Made by a program: the position numbers and the translations under genes. This document shows, piece by piece, positions 45,552 to 54,898 of a stretch of DNA of 64,000 nucleotides (positions are counted from its first letter, which is position 1; each line of letters begins with the position of its first letter). The notes under the pieces are model-generated. The model was not told the DNA's origin. It made no database searches and was given only the letters and a program-made list of their open reading frames with translations. The stretch covers positions 310,001 to 374,000 of the forward strand of contig NZ_CP039252.1 in NCBI RefSeq assembly GCF_004795855.1, written 5' to 3'. Origin of the DNA: Hydrogenophaga sp. PAMC20947 (GTDB lineage Bacteria > Pseudomonadota > Gammaproteobacteria > Burkholderiales > Burkholderiaceae_C).

Positions 45552-46664
45552 TCAGCGCACCATGGCCACGCCCTTGATCTGAGCGAAAACCTCGGACCCG
45601 GGCGCCAGCGACAGGTGCTGCGCTGAGTACTGGCTGATCCTGGCAAGCAAGACCACGGCGCTGGTTGCCTGACCCAATCTGAGGTGAACGAGCAACTGAC
45701 CGGGCCCGTCTTCGTGCAAGGCTGTCACGGTGGCCGGCAGGATGTTGAGCACGCTGGTCTGTGTCGGGTGTTGCAACGACAGGCTCACGTCTCGGGCCTG
45801 GATGCGAAGGCGCACCGATTGCCCAGGCGCTTGCACAGACACCGCGCTGTCGGGCATCAGCAGCTCGCCAGCGGCAAATGTCAACACACACAGGCCCGGC
45901 CTTGGCGGGTGTGAGGCCACTTTTGCGGTGATCATGGCGCAGGCCTGGTCGCCGAACGCGAGGGGCAGGTCGGCACGCGCGAGCATGTCGGTCACCGGCC
46001 CGCTGGCCAGCAGCTTTCCCTGCTCCAGCACCACGAGGTGATCGGCCAGGCGCACCACTTCATCGATGGAGTGGGTCACATAGACCACCGGGATGTCCAG
46101 GTGCCGGTGCAGTTTCTCCAGCCAGGGCTGGATATCGGCCTTTCGCTGGGCGTCGAGTGCGGCCAGGGGCTCATCCATCAGCAGCACCCTGGGACTGGCT
46201 GCCAAGGCGCGGGCAATGGCCACCCGTTGGCGTTCACCACCCGACAGGGTCTGGGGTCGGCGTGACAGCAAATCGGTGATGCCCAGCAAGACCAGGCCAT
46301 GGTCCCAGGCATACCGCCTGTCCTGGGCTGGCGTGCGCTGGTAGCCAAACTTCAGGTTGCCTTCTACCGTGAGGTGGTCGAACAGGCTGGCTTCCTGAAA
46401 CACATACCCGATGGCGCGCTCGTGGACCGGGCGGAACACGTTGAATGAGCTGTCTTGCCAGACTTCGCCGTTGACCGCCACGCGTCCGGTGGCCCGGGGT
46501 TCCAGGCCGGCGAGCACACGGAGGCAAGAGGTTTTGCCTGAGCCCGAGGCCCCCCAGAGCACGCTGACCCCTTGGGCCGGCAAGCTGAGGTTCACGTCCA
46601 GCGAAAACCCGCCGCGCACCAGCTGGCATTGCAGCTGAATACCCGTGTTGTGTGCCGCGGTCAT
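45552..46664 (-). CDS. modC: Molybdate ABC transporter ATP-binding protein
   Basis: 370 residues from ATG 46664. It has Walker [10 protein letters not shown], signature LSGGERQR, Walker B VLLMDEP and switch His in VTHS. A C-terminal Mop/TOBE domain (about 300-368) is typical of ModC. The start overlaps the modB stop (ATGA). Energises molybdate import. Confidence 0.93.
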   Translation of the reverse strand: MTAAHNTGIQLQCQLVRGGFSLDVNLSLPAQGVSVLWGASGSGKTSCLRVLAGLEPRATGRVAVNGEVWQDSSFNVFRPVHERAIGYVFQEASLFDHLTVEGNLKFGYQRTPAQDRRYAWDHGLVLLGITDLLSRRPQTLSGGERQRVAIARALAASPRVLLMDEPLAALDAQRKADIQPWLEKLHRHLDIPVVYVTHSIDEVVRLADHLVVLEQGKLLASGPVTDMLARADLPLAFGDQACAMITAKVASHPPRPGLCVLTFAAGELLMPDSAVSVQAPGQSVRLRIQARDVSLSLQHPTQTSVLNILPATVTALHEDGPGQLLVHLRLGQATSAVVLLARISQYSAQHLSLAPGSEVFAQIKGVAMVR

Positions 46665-47344
46665 GCGGTGGCCCGCCGGCGCTGCGGGTTCATCCACTGC
46701 AGGGCGAGAAGCACGACAAAACTGAAGCCCAGCATCACGGCGGCCAACCGGTGGGCATCGCTGTATTCGAGCGCCTCTACGTGATCGTAGATCTGCACCG
46801 ACACCATTCGGGTCACGCCCGGGATGTTGCCGCCCACCATCAGCACCACGCCAAATTCGCCCACCGTGTGGGCAAAGCTCATGATGGCGCCTGTGATCAG
46901 ACCGGGTTTGCACAGCGGCAGCACCACGTGCACAAACCGGTCCAGGGGCGAGGCGCGGAGTGTGGCGGCCACCTCCAGCGGCCGATTGCCCATCGCCTGC
47001 ATGGCGTTCAGCACCGGTTGAACCATAAAAGGCAGCGAGTAGATCACTGAGCCGACCACCAAGCCGGCAAAGGTAAATGGCAGCACACCCAGGCCCAACG
47101 CCTGGGTCCACTGGCCGACCCAGCCTTGCGGCCCCATCAGGACCAGCAGGTAAAAACCAATCACGCTGGGCGGCAGCACCAGCGGCATGGCCACCAAGGC
47201 GCCGACGGGCTTGCGCCAGATGGAACGGGAGCGCGCCAGCCACCAGGCCAGCGGCACGCCGATCGCCAGCAGGATGAGGGTGGTCAGGGCCGCCACCTGG
47301 AGGGTGAGGCCGATGGCTTGCAGGTCTGAGGGGGTGAGTCCCAT
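46661..47344 (-). CDS. modB: Molybdate ABC transporter permease
   Basis: 227 residues from ATG 47344 with five to six TM helices and the EAA loop ([20 protein letters not shown]). A TTG at 47359, overlapping the modA stop, would add five residues. The TM region and [15 protein letters not shown] segment match ModB. Confidence 0.93.
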   Translation of the reverse strand: MGLTPSDLQAIGLTLQVAALTTLILLAIGVPLAWWLARSRSIWRKPVGALVAMPLVLPPSVIGFYLLVLMGPQGWVGQWTQALGLGVLPFTFAGLVVGSVIYSLPFMVQPVLNAMQAMGNRPLEVAATLRASPLDRFVHVVLPLCKPGLITGAIMSFAHTVGEFGVVLMVGGNIPGVTRMVSVQIYDHVEALEYSDAHRLAAVMLGFSFVVLLALQWMNPQRRRATA

Positions 47345-47355
47345 GCGACTGAGGA

Positions 47356-48117
47356 TCAAGGCTCGTAGCCGTAGGCGCCGATCAGCGTCTGGACCTCAGG
47401 GCTCTTGAGCAGTTTCATCAGGGCCACGGCGGCCGGGTTGTCGGATCCCCGCTGGAGCAGCACCGCGTCTTGTTTGATGGGGGCGTAGAGGTTTTGGGGC
47501 GGCTGCCACATGGAACCACCCTTGAGTCGGCCGCCCTCCAGCACCTGAGAGAGGGCCACAAAGCCCACGTCGGCGTTGCCGCTGTAGACAAACGTGTAGG
47601 CCTGCCCGATGCTTTCGCCCATGACGAGGCTCGGCGCCAAGGTCGCGCTCAACCCGAGGGCGTCCATCACCTGAAGGGCCGCCGCGCCATAGGGTGCGGT
47701 TTTGGGGTTGGCGTAGGCCACTTTGCCCAGATCCGGTCGTTTGAGCACCGCGCCGCTGGGGTCAACCCGGTCGGGGCGGGATGACCACAGCACCAGTTTG
47801 CCCGTTGCGTAGGTGAACCGGCTTCCCGGTAGGGCCAAACCTTCGTTTTCCAGGCGCTCGGGCGCCTCGGTGTTGGCGGCGAGAAAGGCGTCAAACGGTG
47901 CACCGTTTTTGATCTGCGCATACAGCTTGCCGGTGGATCCCAGCGTGATTTGCACGGTATGGCCGGTGGTTTTGTTCAACAGTTCCGCCACGGCCTTGAT
48001 GGGCTGGGCGAAGTTGGCCGCTACGGCGATCTGGGCCTGCGCGGCGGTTGCATGACTCGACACGGCAGAAGCGAGCACTCCGGAGAGGAAGTAGAGACAA
48101 TGGCGGGTGAGGGACAT
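47356..48117 (-). CDS. modA: Molybdate-binding periplasmic protein
   Basis: 253 residues from ATG 48117. Signal peptide to about residue 25, then the ModA start [14 protein letters not shown], oxyanion-binding [10 protein letters not shown], and the later APYGAAA and [19 protein letters not shown] segments. Captures molybdate for ModBC. A large dyad lies 15 bp upstream. Confidence 0.93.
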   Translation of the reverse strand: MSLTRHCLYFLSGVLASAVSSHATAAQAQIAVAANFAQPIKAVAELLNKTTGHTVQITLGSTGKLYAQIKNGAPFDAFLAANTEAPERLENEGLALPGSRFTYATGKLVLWSSRPDRVDPSGAVLKRPDLGKVAYANPKTAPYGAAALQVMDALGLSATLAPSLVMGESIGQAYTFVYSGNADVGFVALSQVLEGGRLKGGSMWQPPQNLYAPIKQDAVLLQRGSDNPAAVALMKLLKSPEVQTLIGAYGYEP

Positions 48118-48131
48118 GGGCAAACGGTCCT

Positions 48132-48186
48132 GTAAACCACAAACAGGCGCTATTCTAAATTGGAATAGCGCCTGTTTGTGGTTTAC
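48132..48186. promoter_or_regulatory. 55-bp dyad with 24-bp perfect arms upstream of modA (ModE box plus hairpin)
   Basis: Bases 48132-48155 are the exact reverse complement of 48163-48186, with a 7-nt spacer. The inner part, CGCTAT-N11-ATAGCG, fits the ModE operator pattern, and a modE gene lies 660 bp away. The outer arms go well beyond a normal ModE site, so it could also act as a hairpin in mRNA. Confidence 0.7.
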
Positions 48187-48297
48187 CGGCATGGGGGCTT
48201 GCCCGGTGGCCAGCGGCGGCTGCCTGACAAGTGTCCCAGCGCATGCAGAAAGCAGCCGCGGGCGACTGCCTCTGCCGATCGGATGCCGTTTTCGGGT

Positions 48298-48726
48298 TCA
48301 GGGCTTGATGTAGGCGTAACGATCGCGAAATTGCAGCTGGCCGATGCGGACCACGCCCGAGGGGGTGAACCCCGCGTCCAGCACAAACTGGTCTTTCTTC
48401 AGGTCCATGGCGCGCATGGTGAGTTCGCAAATTTCGAAGGTCACGCCTTTGGCGACGAGGTCGGAAATCAACGGGCCGTATTGGAGGTCGTTGTTCTTTT
48501 TGTCCTTGGCACCCTCCAGCAGGAAACGCACGCCGTCGCCCAGGGCCACGACCACGATTTGGGTGTCGGGCGCCGTGTCCATGTAGTTGCGCAGCGTGCG
48601 CAAGCCTGCGGTGGCCTGGGCCTCGGTGTTGTCGAAGTGGTAGACCACTTTGACCTTGTCCTGGGCCAGGGCAAAGCCCACGCTGAGCATGAGTGTCAAG
48701 GCGGTCAGGAAAGAGCGGATGGACAT
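48298..48726 (-). CDS. Secreted DsrE/DsrF-like protein
   Basis: 142 residues: cleavable signal peptide (to about residue 21), then a DsrE fold with KVKVVYHFDNTEAQA and the single conserved cysteine in FEICELTMRAM. DsrE-like proteins handle sulfur as persulfides; periplasmic versions are poorly understood. It is the gene upstream of modA on the same strand, and divergent from modE. Confidence 0.75.
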   Translation of the reverse strand: MSIRSFLTALTLMLSVGFALAQDKVKVVYHFDNTEAQATAGLRTLRNYMDTAPDTQIVVVALGDGVRFLLEGAKDKKNNDLQYGPLISDLVAKGVTFEICELTMRAMDLKKDQFVLDAGFTPSGVVRIGQLQFRDRYAYIKP

Positions 48727-48845
48727 GGTGGGCTCCGATGCAAAAAAGGGGGTGAAAGTAAAAGCGATGCTTCGCTACAAAACACCGAATTGCTGAAGTC
48801 TAGTCCCCTTGATCGGTGCGTGGGCTCGACTGCCACAATGCGGCC

Positions 48846-49610
48846 ATGCATCCAGACGCCTTGAACGAAGCCTTGGGCCACACCAGCAGCGACAAACGGC
48901 TGGAGGTGTTGCGCCGGGTTGCGCAGTCGGGATCGATTTCCCAGGCGGCGCGGGAAACCGGTGTCAGCTACAAAGCCGCTTGGCAGGCGATCGACACGCT
49001 CACCACCTTGAGTGGAGCAGAACTGGTGGAACGAACGGTGGGCGGCGCTGGCGGCGGTGGCGCCAGGATCACACCAGACGGCTTGCAGCTGTTGGCGCTG
49101 GCCGACGAACTGGCGCAGGCCCGCCGACACGTGTTGGCGCAATTTTCTGGACATCCGGGGCTGGCAGGGGGCTTGGGTTTGCGCACCAGCATGCGCAATC
49201 AGTTGCCCTGCACGATTCTGGCGGGGATAGAGCAGGCCGATGCCGGTCTCCTGGTCACGGTTCGGTTGCGCACTGCAGGTGGGTTTCACCTGTCAGCGAG
49301 CGTGACACGGGAGAGCTCGGACTTGCTTGGTCTGCATGCGGGACTGTCGGTGCTGGTCATGTGCAAGGCGACGGCAGTGGCTGTGCACCCAGCTGTGCAC
49401 GACGCGTTGCCCACCGCGGTGAACGAAATGTGCAGCCTGCCAGGGCGCGTACAGCGTTGTTCATCTGGAGCGCGGCGCCAGGAGGTTTCTTTGGCGCTTG
49501 ACGGAGGCGGGTCCTGGGTCGGATTCACTGAGCAGGGTTTGAGCTTGCAGGTGGGTGACGCGGCGTGTGCCTGGATGGCTGCATCGGCCCTGGTCATTGG
49601 TTTGTCCTGA
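48846..49610 (+). CDS. modE: Molybdate-responsive regulator ModE
   Basis: 254 residues. N-terminal winged HTH (GSISQAARETGVSYKAAWQAID) and two Mop/TOBE domains (about 115-185 and 190-254) that bind molybdate. When loaded it represses the mod operon. The Gly-rich loop GGAGGGGA connects HTH and effector regions, as in the family. Confidence 0.92.
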   Translation: MHPDALNEALGHTSSDKRLEVLRRVAQSGSISQAARETGVSYKAAWQAIDTLTTLSGAELVERTVGGAGGGGARITPDGLQLLALADELAQARRHVLAQFSGHPGLAGGLGLRTSMRNQLPCTILAGIEQADAGLLVTVRLRTAGGFHLSASVTRESSDLLGLHAGLSVLVMCKATAVAVHPAVHDALPTAVNEMCSLPGRVQRCSSGARRQEVSLALDGGGSWVGFTEQGLSLQVGDAACAWMAASALVIGLS

Positions 49611-49711
49611 CTGGATCGGATGGGGATGCCTCGAGCGCATGGCGTTTCACACCCGATCGCGGTGGTCCGGCACCGCAAAGTATGGCCAGGCTGGCTGCTT
49701 TATCGTTGCCT

Positions 49712-50452
49712 TTACAGGCCCTTTTTCTCCAGCTGGCGCATCACCTCGGCTTGAAAGTCCTGCCCCTGAGCGGCGGCCATGAAGTCGGGCAGGGTGCCAT
49801 CAAACCGCACCGAGCCCTGGTGCAGCAACAACAGCCGGTCGGCCACTTGCGCCTCTTCAATCAAGTGGGTGGCCCAGAGCACTGCCATGCCGCGCTCGCG
49901 GCAAAGGCCGCGCACGGTCTCGAGCAACTGCTGGCGCGAACCCGGGTCCAGGCCCACGGTGGCTTCGTCCATCAGCAGCACCTGGGGGCGGTGCAGCAGG
50001 GCGCGCACCAGTTCCACCTTGCGTCGCGTGCCGCCTGAAAGGCTGCGCACCACGGCGCGAGCCTGATCGTTGATGCCCATGGTGCTCAGGCCTTCGTCGA
50101 TGCGTGCGCGGGCGATTGCGCGCGGTATGCCATGCAAGTCGGTGTGGAACAACAGGTTGGACATCACGGGCAAATCCATGTCCAGCGCGCTTTGCTGGAA
50201 CACCACGCCCAGGCCTGAGAGCGCCTGTGCCGGGTGGGTGCGCATGTCATGGCCGAGCACTGTGATGCGCCCTTGATCGGGGCTGAACAGGCCCGTGAGG
50301 AGTTGCAGCAGCGTGGACTTGCCAGCACCATTGGGGCCAAGCAGAGCGCACATTTCGCCCGCCTCTAGCGACAGATTCACGCCTTTGAGCGCGGGCTTGC
50401 CGTTGTAGGCTTTGTGGAGGTCGGTGGCCTGGAGCAGGGCGGATATTGTCAT
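49712..50452 (-). CDS. ABC transporter ATP-binding protein, PQQ-alcohol-dehydrogenase associated
   Basis: 246 residues with Walker [10 protein letters not shown], signature LSGGTRRK and Walker [11 protein letters not shown]. The sequence is closest in style to the ATPase partner of the ABC-2 permease in PQQ-dependent alcohol oxidation loci. The matching permease is at 53956 on the other strand. Its ATG overlaps the stop of the Bug-type receptor upstream (ATGA). Confidence 0.85.
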   Translation of the reverse strand: MTISALLQATDLHKAYNGKPALKGVNLSLEAGEMCALLGPNGAGKSTLLQLLTGLFSPDQGRITVLGHDMRTHPAQALSGLGVVFQQSALDMDLPVMSNLLFHTDLHGIPRAIARARIDEGLSTMGINDQARAVVRSLSGGTRRKVELVRALLHRPQVLLMDEATVGLDPGSRQQLLETVRGLCRERGMAVLWATHLIEEAQVADRLLLLHQGSVRFDGTLPDFMAAAQGQDFQAEVMRQLEKKGL

Positions 50453-51489
50453 TGAGGGGGCTTGGCCAGCAGGTTCATGCGGCCCAGCAGTTGTCGTTCT
50501 TGTTCCACCGTTTGTAGCACCGCAGCCCGGTAGTCAGCGGTGTTGAGGTAGTTGATCGATTGGTCAAAGCGGGCCAAGGCTTCGCGGTGGCGTGGGCTGA
50601 ACACGGCTTGACGAAAGGCATCGTGCAGCTTGGCAATGACATCAGGGGGCGTGCCTTGCGGCGCGGCGAGGCCCCAGGGTGAGGTGTAGACCGCCTGCGG
50701 GTAACCCAGCTCGCGCATCGTAGGCACCTCGGGCCAGCGCGGGCTGCGCTCGGCGCTGAAGAGGGCAAGGATGCGCATCTTGCCCTGATCGACCCAGGGC
50801 GCGAACCCTGTCGAATTGACGCCCGCCATGAGACGGCCGCTGGCCACGGCCAGCATCTGGTCGGCCGTGCCTTTGTAGGGAACGTGTACGTATTCAACCT
50901 TGTGTTGCCGCAGCAGTTCCTCCGTGGCAAGGTGGGCGGTGGTGCCCACGCCGGTGGAGCCGAGGATGAGTTCGCCTGGGTGCTTCTTGGCCCAGGCGAC
51001 CAGATCCGCCCAGCTGTTCCAGGCGCTGCTGCTCGGGACCAGCACGCCAAAGCTCACGCCCGAGACCTGCAAGATGGGGCTGAGGTCTGCCACCGGATCC
51101 CAGAGCACGTTGTGCATCAGCGCGTAGCGGTAGACCGTGATCGGCACCTGGCCGATGGTGTAGCCGTCGGGATTGGCCATCTTGAGCGCCGGGGCCACCT
51201 GCGTGCCTCCGGCGCCGGGTTTGTTCATGACGACGATGGCTTGCCCCAGCCATTTTTCGGCCTCGTCAGAGAGGATGCGCAAGGTGAGGTCGGTCTGGCC
51301 GCCAGCGGGCCAGGGCACGATCAGGGTGATTGGCCGCTCAGGCCATGAGCGGTGGGTCGCCGCCCGGGCCGGCCATCCTGCGGCGGCGAGCACAGCGCTG
51401 CCCAGGCCCAAGCCCAGCCATTCGCGGCGCGAGGTTGGCCGGGTGCCTGCGTAGGGTGGTCGGGGGCTTGGAAAATCGGTGCGGCGCAT
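50449..51489 (-). CDS. Bug/TctC-family tripartite tricarboxylate receptor with Tat signal
   Basis: 346 residues. The N-terminus has a twin-arginine motif (SRREWLGLGL) before a hydrophobic stretch and ARA cleavage site, so export by Tat is predicted. The mature part has the family features ITLIVPWPAGGQTDL, PGAGGT and HVPYKGTADQM. Bug receptors bind carboxylates in the periplasm and usually feed TctAB permeases, none of which is nearby. It is coupled instead to the PQQ ABC ATPase gene. Confidence 0.88.
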   Translation of the reverse strand: MRRTDFPSPRPPYAGTRPTSRREWLGLGLGSAVLAAAGWPARAATHRSWPERPITLIVPWPAGGQTDLTLRILSDEAEKWLGQAIVVMNKPGAGGTQVAPALKMANPDGYTIGQVPITVYRYALMHNVLWDPVADLSPILQVSGVSFGVLVPSSSAWNSWADLVAWAKKHPGELILGSTGVGTTAHLATEELLRQHKVEYVHVPYKGTADQMLAVASGRLMAGVNSTGFAPWVDQGKMRILALFSAERSPRWPEVPTMRELGYPQAVYTSPWGLAAPQGTPPDVIAKLHDAFRQAVFSPRHREALARFDQSINYLNTADYRAAVLQTVEQERQLLGRMNLLAKPPQ

Positions 51490-51698
51490 GGGCGGCCTTT
51501 CGGTGTAGCGTTGTCTCGGTGTTGTGTGGCTGCGCGGCAGTCTTGTGGTGCCGGGTGTGGGCCAGTTTTGTCTCTGTGCTTCTGGCACTGTACTTGCAGC
51601 CCGAGTGTCCCGTGGCGGCACAGGCGACAGGCGAATCCAGACAGGGGTGGCGCCAGCCGGTACGATCATCGATGACAAAAAACAAGGAGACAAGCTGG

Positions 51699-52697
51699 AT
51701 GACAAAGACCATTCATCGATCCGCCCCGGCCCGGCGCGCCTGGGCTTTGTGGGCCGTGTTGTGTGCTGCTGTTGCCAGCGGGGCTCAGGCACAGGGCGCA
51801 GGCACGGTGTATGTGTCCAGTGAGAAGGACAACGCCATCTACGTGTTCAACGCGCAGGGCGATCGCCAGGGCCAGATCGATGTCTGCAAGCGCCCGCGCG
51901 ATATGGCCTTCAGCCCGGACCACAAGCAAATCATGGTGGTCTGTGGCGACAGCAATGCGCTCGGGCTGGTCGATGTGGCAACAGGCCGCTTGGCGGGCAG
52001 TGTTCCATTGGGGGACAGTCCGGAAATGTTTGCGCTCAGCCCAGACGGCAAACTGGCCTATGTGTCGATTGAAGACGAGAACGTTCTGGCTGCCTACGAC
52101 CTGGCCACGAAAAAGCTGGCGTTCGAGGTCCAGACCGGTGGGGAACCCGAAGGTGTGCTGGTGACACCTGATGGCAAGACGGCCTATGTGACCTCCGAGG
52201 TGGCCAATCTGGTTCATGAAATCGATCTCACGACCCACAAGGTGGTCAAGAACATCAAGGTGGGCAAGCGGCCGCGCCGCTTCGTGCTCGCCGCCGGGGG
52301 CGCCGAGCTGTGGGTGACCAACGAGCTGGATGCGTCGGTGAGCGTGGTCGACACCAAGACCCGTTCGCTCAAGCAAACCATCCAGTTTGAGGTGAAGGGC
52401 ATGCGGACCAGCGACATCACGCCAGTGGGCATGACCATCAGCCCCGATGGCCGCTCGGTCTGGGTGGGCCTGGGCAAGGCCAATCACGTGGCCGAGGTCG
52501 ACGCCGCCACGCACGCCGTCAAGCGGCTGGTGCTGGTGGGCAAACGGGCCTGGGGGTTGCGTTTGCATCCCGACGGCAAGACGCTGTACGTGGCCAATGG
52601 CCTGTCCGATGACTTGACCCTCATCGACACCGCCAGCGGCAAGGCGATCAAGACGGTGCCGGCTGGTCGCGTGCCGCACACGGTATTGGTCAAATGA
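51699..52697 (+). CDS. PQQ-dependent catabolism-associated YVTN beta-propeller protein
   Basis: 332 residues from ATG 51699 (AAGGAG nine bases upstream; an in-frame ATG at 51672 is less likely). Signal peptide to about residue 32, then seven-bladed YVTN repeats (YVSSEKDN, YVSIEDEN, YVTSEVAN, WVTNELDA, YVANGLSD). It is a periplasmic protein of unknown role found only with PQQ-dependent alcohol oxidation genes. Coupled to the next gene by an ATGA overlap. Confidence 0.88.
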   Translation: MTKTIHRSAPARRAWALWAVLCAAVASGAQAQGAGTVYVSSEKDNAIYVFNAQGDRQGQIDVCKRPRDMAFSPDHKQIMVVCGDSNALGLVDVATGRLAGSVPLGDSPEMFALSPDGKLAYVSIEDENVLAAYDLATKKLAFEVQTGGEPEGVLVTPDGKTAYVTSEVANLVHEIDLTTHKVVKNIKVGKRPRRFVLAAGGAELWVTNELDASVSVVDTKTRSLKQTIQFEVKGMRTSDITPVGMTISPDGRSVWVGLGKANHVAEVDAATHAVKRLVLVGKRAWGLRLHPDGKTLYVANGLSDDLTLIDTASGKAIKTVPAGRVPHTVLVK

Positions 52698-53974
52698 CCG
52701 GCTCCCCCCCTTCGCTTCGCTCCGCCCCACAAGGGGCAACGCTGGCGGCCCGGCGGAGCCGGTTCCACGGCGTTCTGGGTTGGTGGTACTCGCGCGCCGT
52801 CGTTGTGGCGTTGCTCTCGGCCGCTTGCTTTGTCTCGACTGCTGCAGAGGCCGTCACCAAGGTCACAGTTGCCGTGATTTCTCTGGCCGACGATGCGCGC
52901 TATGGCGCGCGGCGAGAGGAGCGTGCTTACCCGGGCCATCCCGCGGGCCGGGCGGTTGATGGGGCGCGGTTGGGTGCGGACGATTCATCGTTCGAGCTGG
53001 ATGCCGAGGGCATGGCGCTGGAGGTGCGCGATGTGGTACTGCCCAACGCGGCAGCTTTGCCCAAAGCCCTGGCGGAGCTGAAGGCGGCCAAGGTACAGCA
53101 TGTGATCGCCGACTTGCCCTTGGCCGCCATGCGCCAGCTGGTTCAGACGGCGCCGGCCGCGCTGGGCGGCGCGGTGGTGTTCAACGCCGGACTGGACGAC
53201 GACAGCCTTCGCGCCGAAGACTGCGCCGCCGCCTTGCTGCACACCTACCCCAGCCGACTGATGATGAGCGATGCGCTGGCGCAGTACCTGGCCGCGCGCA
53301 ACTGGCGCAAGGCGCTGGTGTTGCAGGGCCCGCTGCCGGGCGACGCGTTGCAGGGCCAGGCCTGGGCGCGCTCGGCCAAGCGTTACGGCATCAAGACCAC
53401 GCAAACGCGGCCTTTCAAGCTCAGCGGTGATCCGCGCGAACGCGATCTGGCCAACACACGCTTGCTCACCGGCGACCGCGATCACGATGTGGTCGCCGTG
53501 ATGGACAGCGATGGCGAGTTCGCGCGAGCCTTGCCCTATGCCACGCAATGGCCGCGTCCGGTCGTGGGCGCCAACGGGCTGATGGCGATGGCCTGGCATC
53601 CGCAATGGGAGCGCTACGGTGGACCGCAACTCTCGCGCCGCTTTTTCAAGCTGGCGCAACGCCCCATGCGCGGGCAGGACTGGGCGGCCTGGATGGCGGT
53701 GCGCTCGGTGACAGCCGTCTTGGTGGACAACCCCAAGGCCACTGTGGGCCAGCAGCTCAAGGCCCTGCGCGGCGGTACGGTTTTTGTGGACGGTTTCAAA
53801 GGGACGCGCCTGTCGTTTCGGCCCTGGGACGGGCAGTTGCGCCAGCCGTTGTTCCTGAGCCATGTGGACGGCGTGGTCGCCACCGCTCCGGTTGACGGCG
53901 TCTTGCACCCGGTTGAGGTGCTCGACACCTTGGGGGTTGATCAAAAGGAAAGCACATGCAAAGCCCAACCCTGA
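52694..53974 (+). CDS. ABC transporter substrate-binding protein, PQQ-alcohol-dehydrogenase system
   Basis: 426 residues. A hydrophobic signal (RAVVVALLSAACFVSTAAEA, residues 37-56) precedes a periplasmic-binding-protein fold (VTVAVISLADDARYG; FNAGLDDDSLR). It is the usual third component of the PQQ-linked ABC exporter. The first 35 codons come from a C/G-rich repeat, so translation may begin later. It overlaps the permease gene by 19 bp. Confidence 0.85.
   Translation: MTGSPPSLRSAPQGATLAARRSRFHGVLGWWYSRAVVVALLSAACFVSTAAEAVTKVTVAVISLADDARYGARREERAYPGHPAGRAVDGARLGADDSSFELDAEGMALEVRDVVLPNAAALPKALAELKAAKVQHVIADLPLAAMRQLVQTAPAALGGAVVFNAGLDDDSLRAEDCAAALLHTYPSRLMMSDALAQYLAARNWRKALVLQGPLPGDALQGQAWARSAKRYGIKTTQTRPFKLSGDPRERDLANTRLLTGDRDHDVVAVMDSDGEFARALPYATQWPRPVVGANGLMAMAWHPQWERYGGPQLSRRFFKLAQRPMRGQDWAAWMAVRSVTAVLVDNPKATVGQQLKALRGGTVFVDGFKGTRLSFRPWDGQLRQPLFLSHVDGVVATAPVDGVLHPVEVLDTLGVDQKESTCKAQP
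52704..52790. repeat. C/G-rich interspersed repeat at the start of the PQQ substrate-binding gene
   Basis: CCCCCCCTTCGCTTCGCTCC, then GGCGGCCCGGCGGAGCCGG and GTTCCACGGCGTTCTGGG, is the kind of intergenic repeat known from Comamonadaceae genomes (recognised by resemblance, not searched). Here it lies inside the reading frame before the signal peptide. Confidence 0.45.
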
Positions 53975-54801
53975 CCTCCGATCTCGCGGCGCCTTCGCTG
54001 CCCATGCATCTGGCGCGGGCGCTGCGTGCGGTCGTGGGCCGTGAACTCAACCGCTTTTTGAGACAGCCTTCGCGTCTGGGCTCGGCGCTGGTTCGGCCGC
54101 TGTTGTGGTTCGTGGTGTTCTCGGCGGGTTTCAGCAATGTCTTTGGTGTGGCCATCGTGCCACCCTATGAAACGTACATTGAATACAAGGCTTACATGGT
54201 GCCCGGCCTGCTGGGTATGGTGGCTTTGTTCAACGGCATGCAGAGCTCGCTTTCCATGGTGTACGACCGCGAAATGGGTGTGATGCGCCTCCTGCTGACG
54301 GCGCCGCTGGCGCGCGCCTGGCTGCTGGCGTTCAAGCTGCTGGCGGGCACCTGCCTCTCGGTCTTGCAGATGGGGGTGTTTCTGGTGATCGCCGCGCTGT
54401 TCGGCGTGGAAATACCCTGGGCCACAGTGCCACCGCTGCTGTTGGCCATGATCAGCGCGGCCACCATGTTGGCCGCGCTGGGGCTGATGTTGTCGGTGTA
54501 TGTGCGGCAGCTGGAGAACTTCGCGGGCACGATGAACTTCGTGATCTTCCCTATGTTCTTCATCAGCTCGGCCCTGTATCCGCTGTGGAAACTGGAGGAA
54601 TCGGGCGCCTGGTGGCTGCTGAAGCTGGCGGAATTCAACCCGTTCACCTACGCCGTAGAAGCCATCCGCTACGCCAGCGTGGGCCAGTTTCATGGTCTGT
54701 CCTGGGCGGTGGTGCTGGGTTGTGGGGCGGTGTTTTTTGTGCTCGCGCTGTGGGGCTACGACCCGCAGCGGGGCTGGATTCGGCAAAAAGGATCGGCCTG
54801 A
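53956..54801 (+). CDS. ABC-2 type permease, PQQ-alcohol-dehydrogenase system
   Basis: 281 residues with six TM helices in the ABC-2 exporter pattern (FLRQPSRLGSALVRPLLWF at the start, FIFPMFF...ALYPLW region near the end). Works with the ATPase at 49712-50452. Overlaps the upstream gene, so translation is coupled. Confidence 0.88.
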   Translation: MQSPTLTSDLAAPSLPMHLARALRAVVGRELNRFLRQPSRLGSALVRPLLWFVVFSAGFSNVFGVAIVPPYETYIEYKAYMVPGLLGMVALFNGMQSSLSMVYDREMGVMRLLLTAPLARAWLLAFKLLAGTCLSVLQMGVFLVIAALFGVEIPWATVPPLLLAMISAATMLAALGLMLSVYVRQLENFAGTMNFVIFPMFFISSALYPLWKLEESGAWWLLKLAEFNPFTYAVEAIRYASVGQFHGLSWAVVLGCGAVFFVLALWGYDPQRGWIRQKGSA

Positions 54802-54898
54802 TCGGCGGGGATCGCCGAGGCTTCTATGGGCTACTGGCGTGAAGGCATTAGGGCTGCGCCCCCGGCGCTAGCGGCTCACCAACAAGTGACTGGCCGTG

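Noticed and set aside
45552..47243. 563-residue minus-strand ORF seeming to fuse a permease-like part with ModC
   Set aside because: The N-terminal 193 residues are the wrong frame of modB; ModC starts at ATG 46664 overlapping the modB stop.
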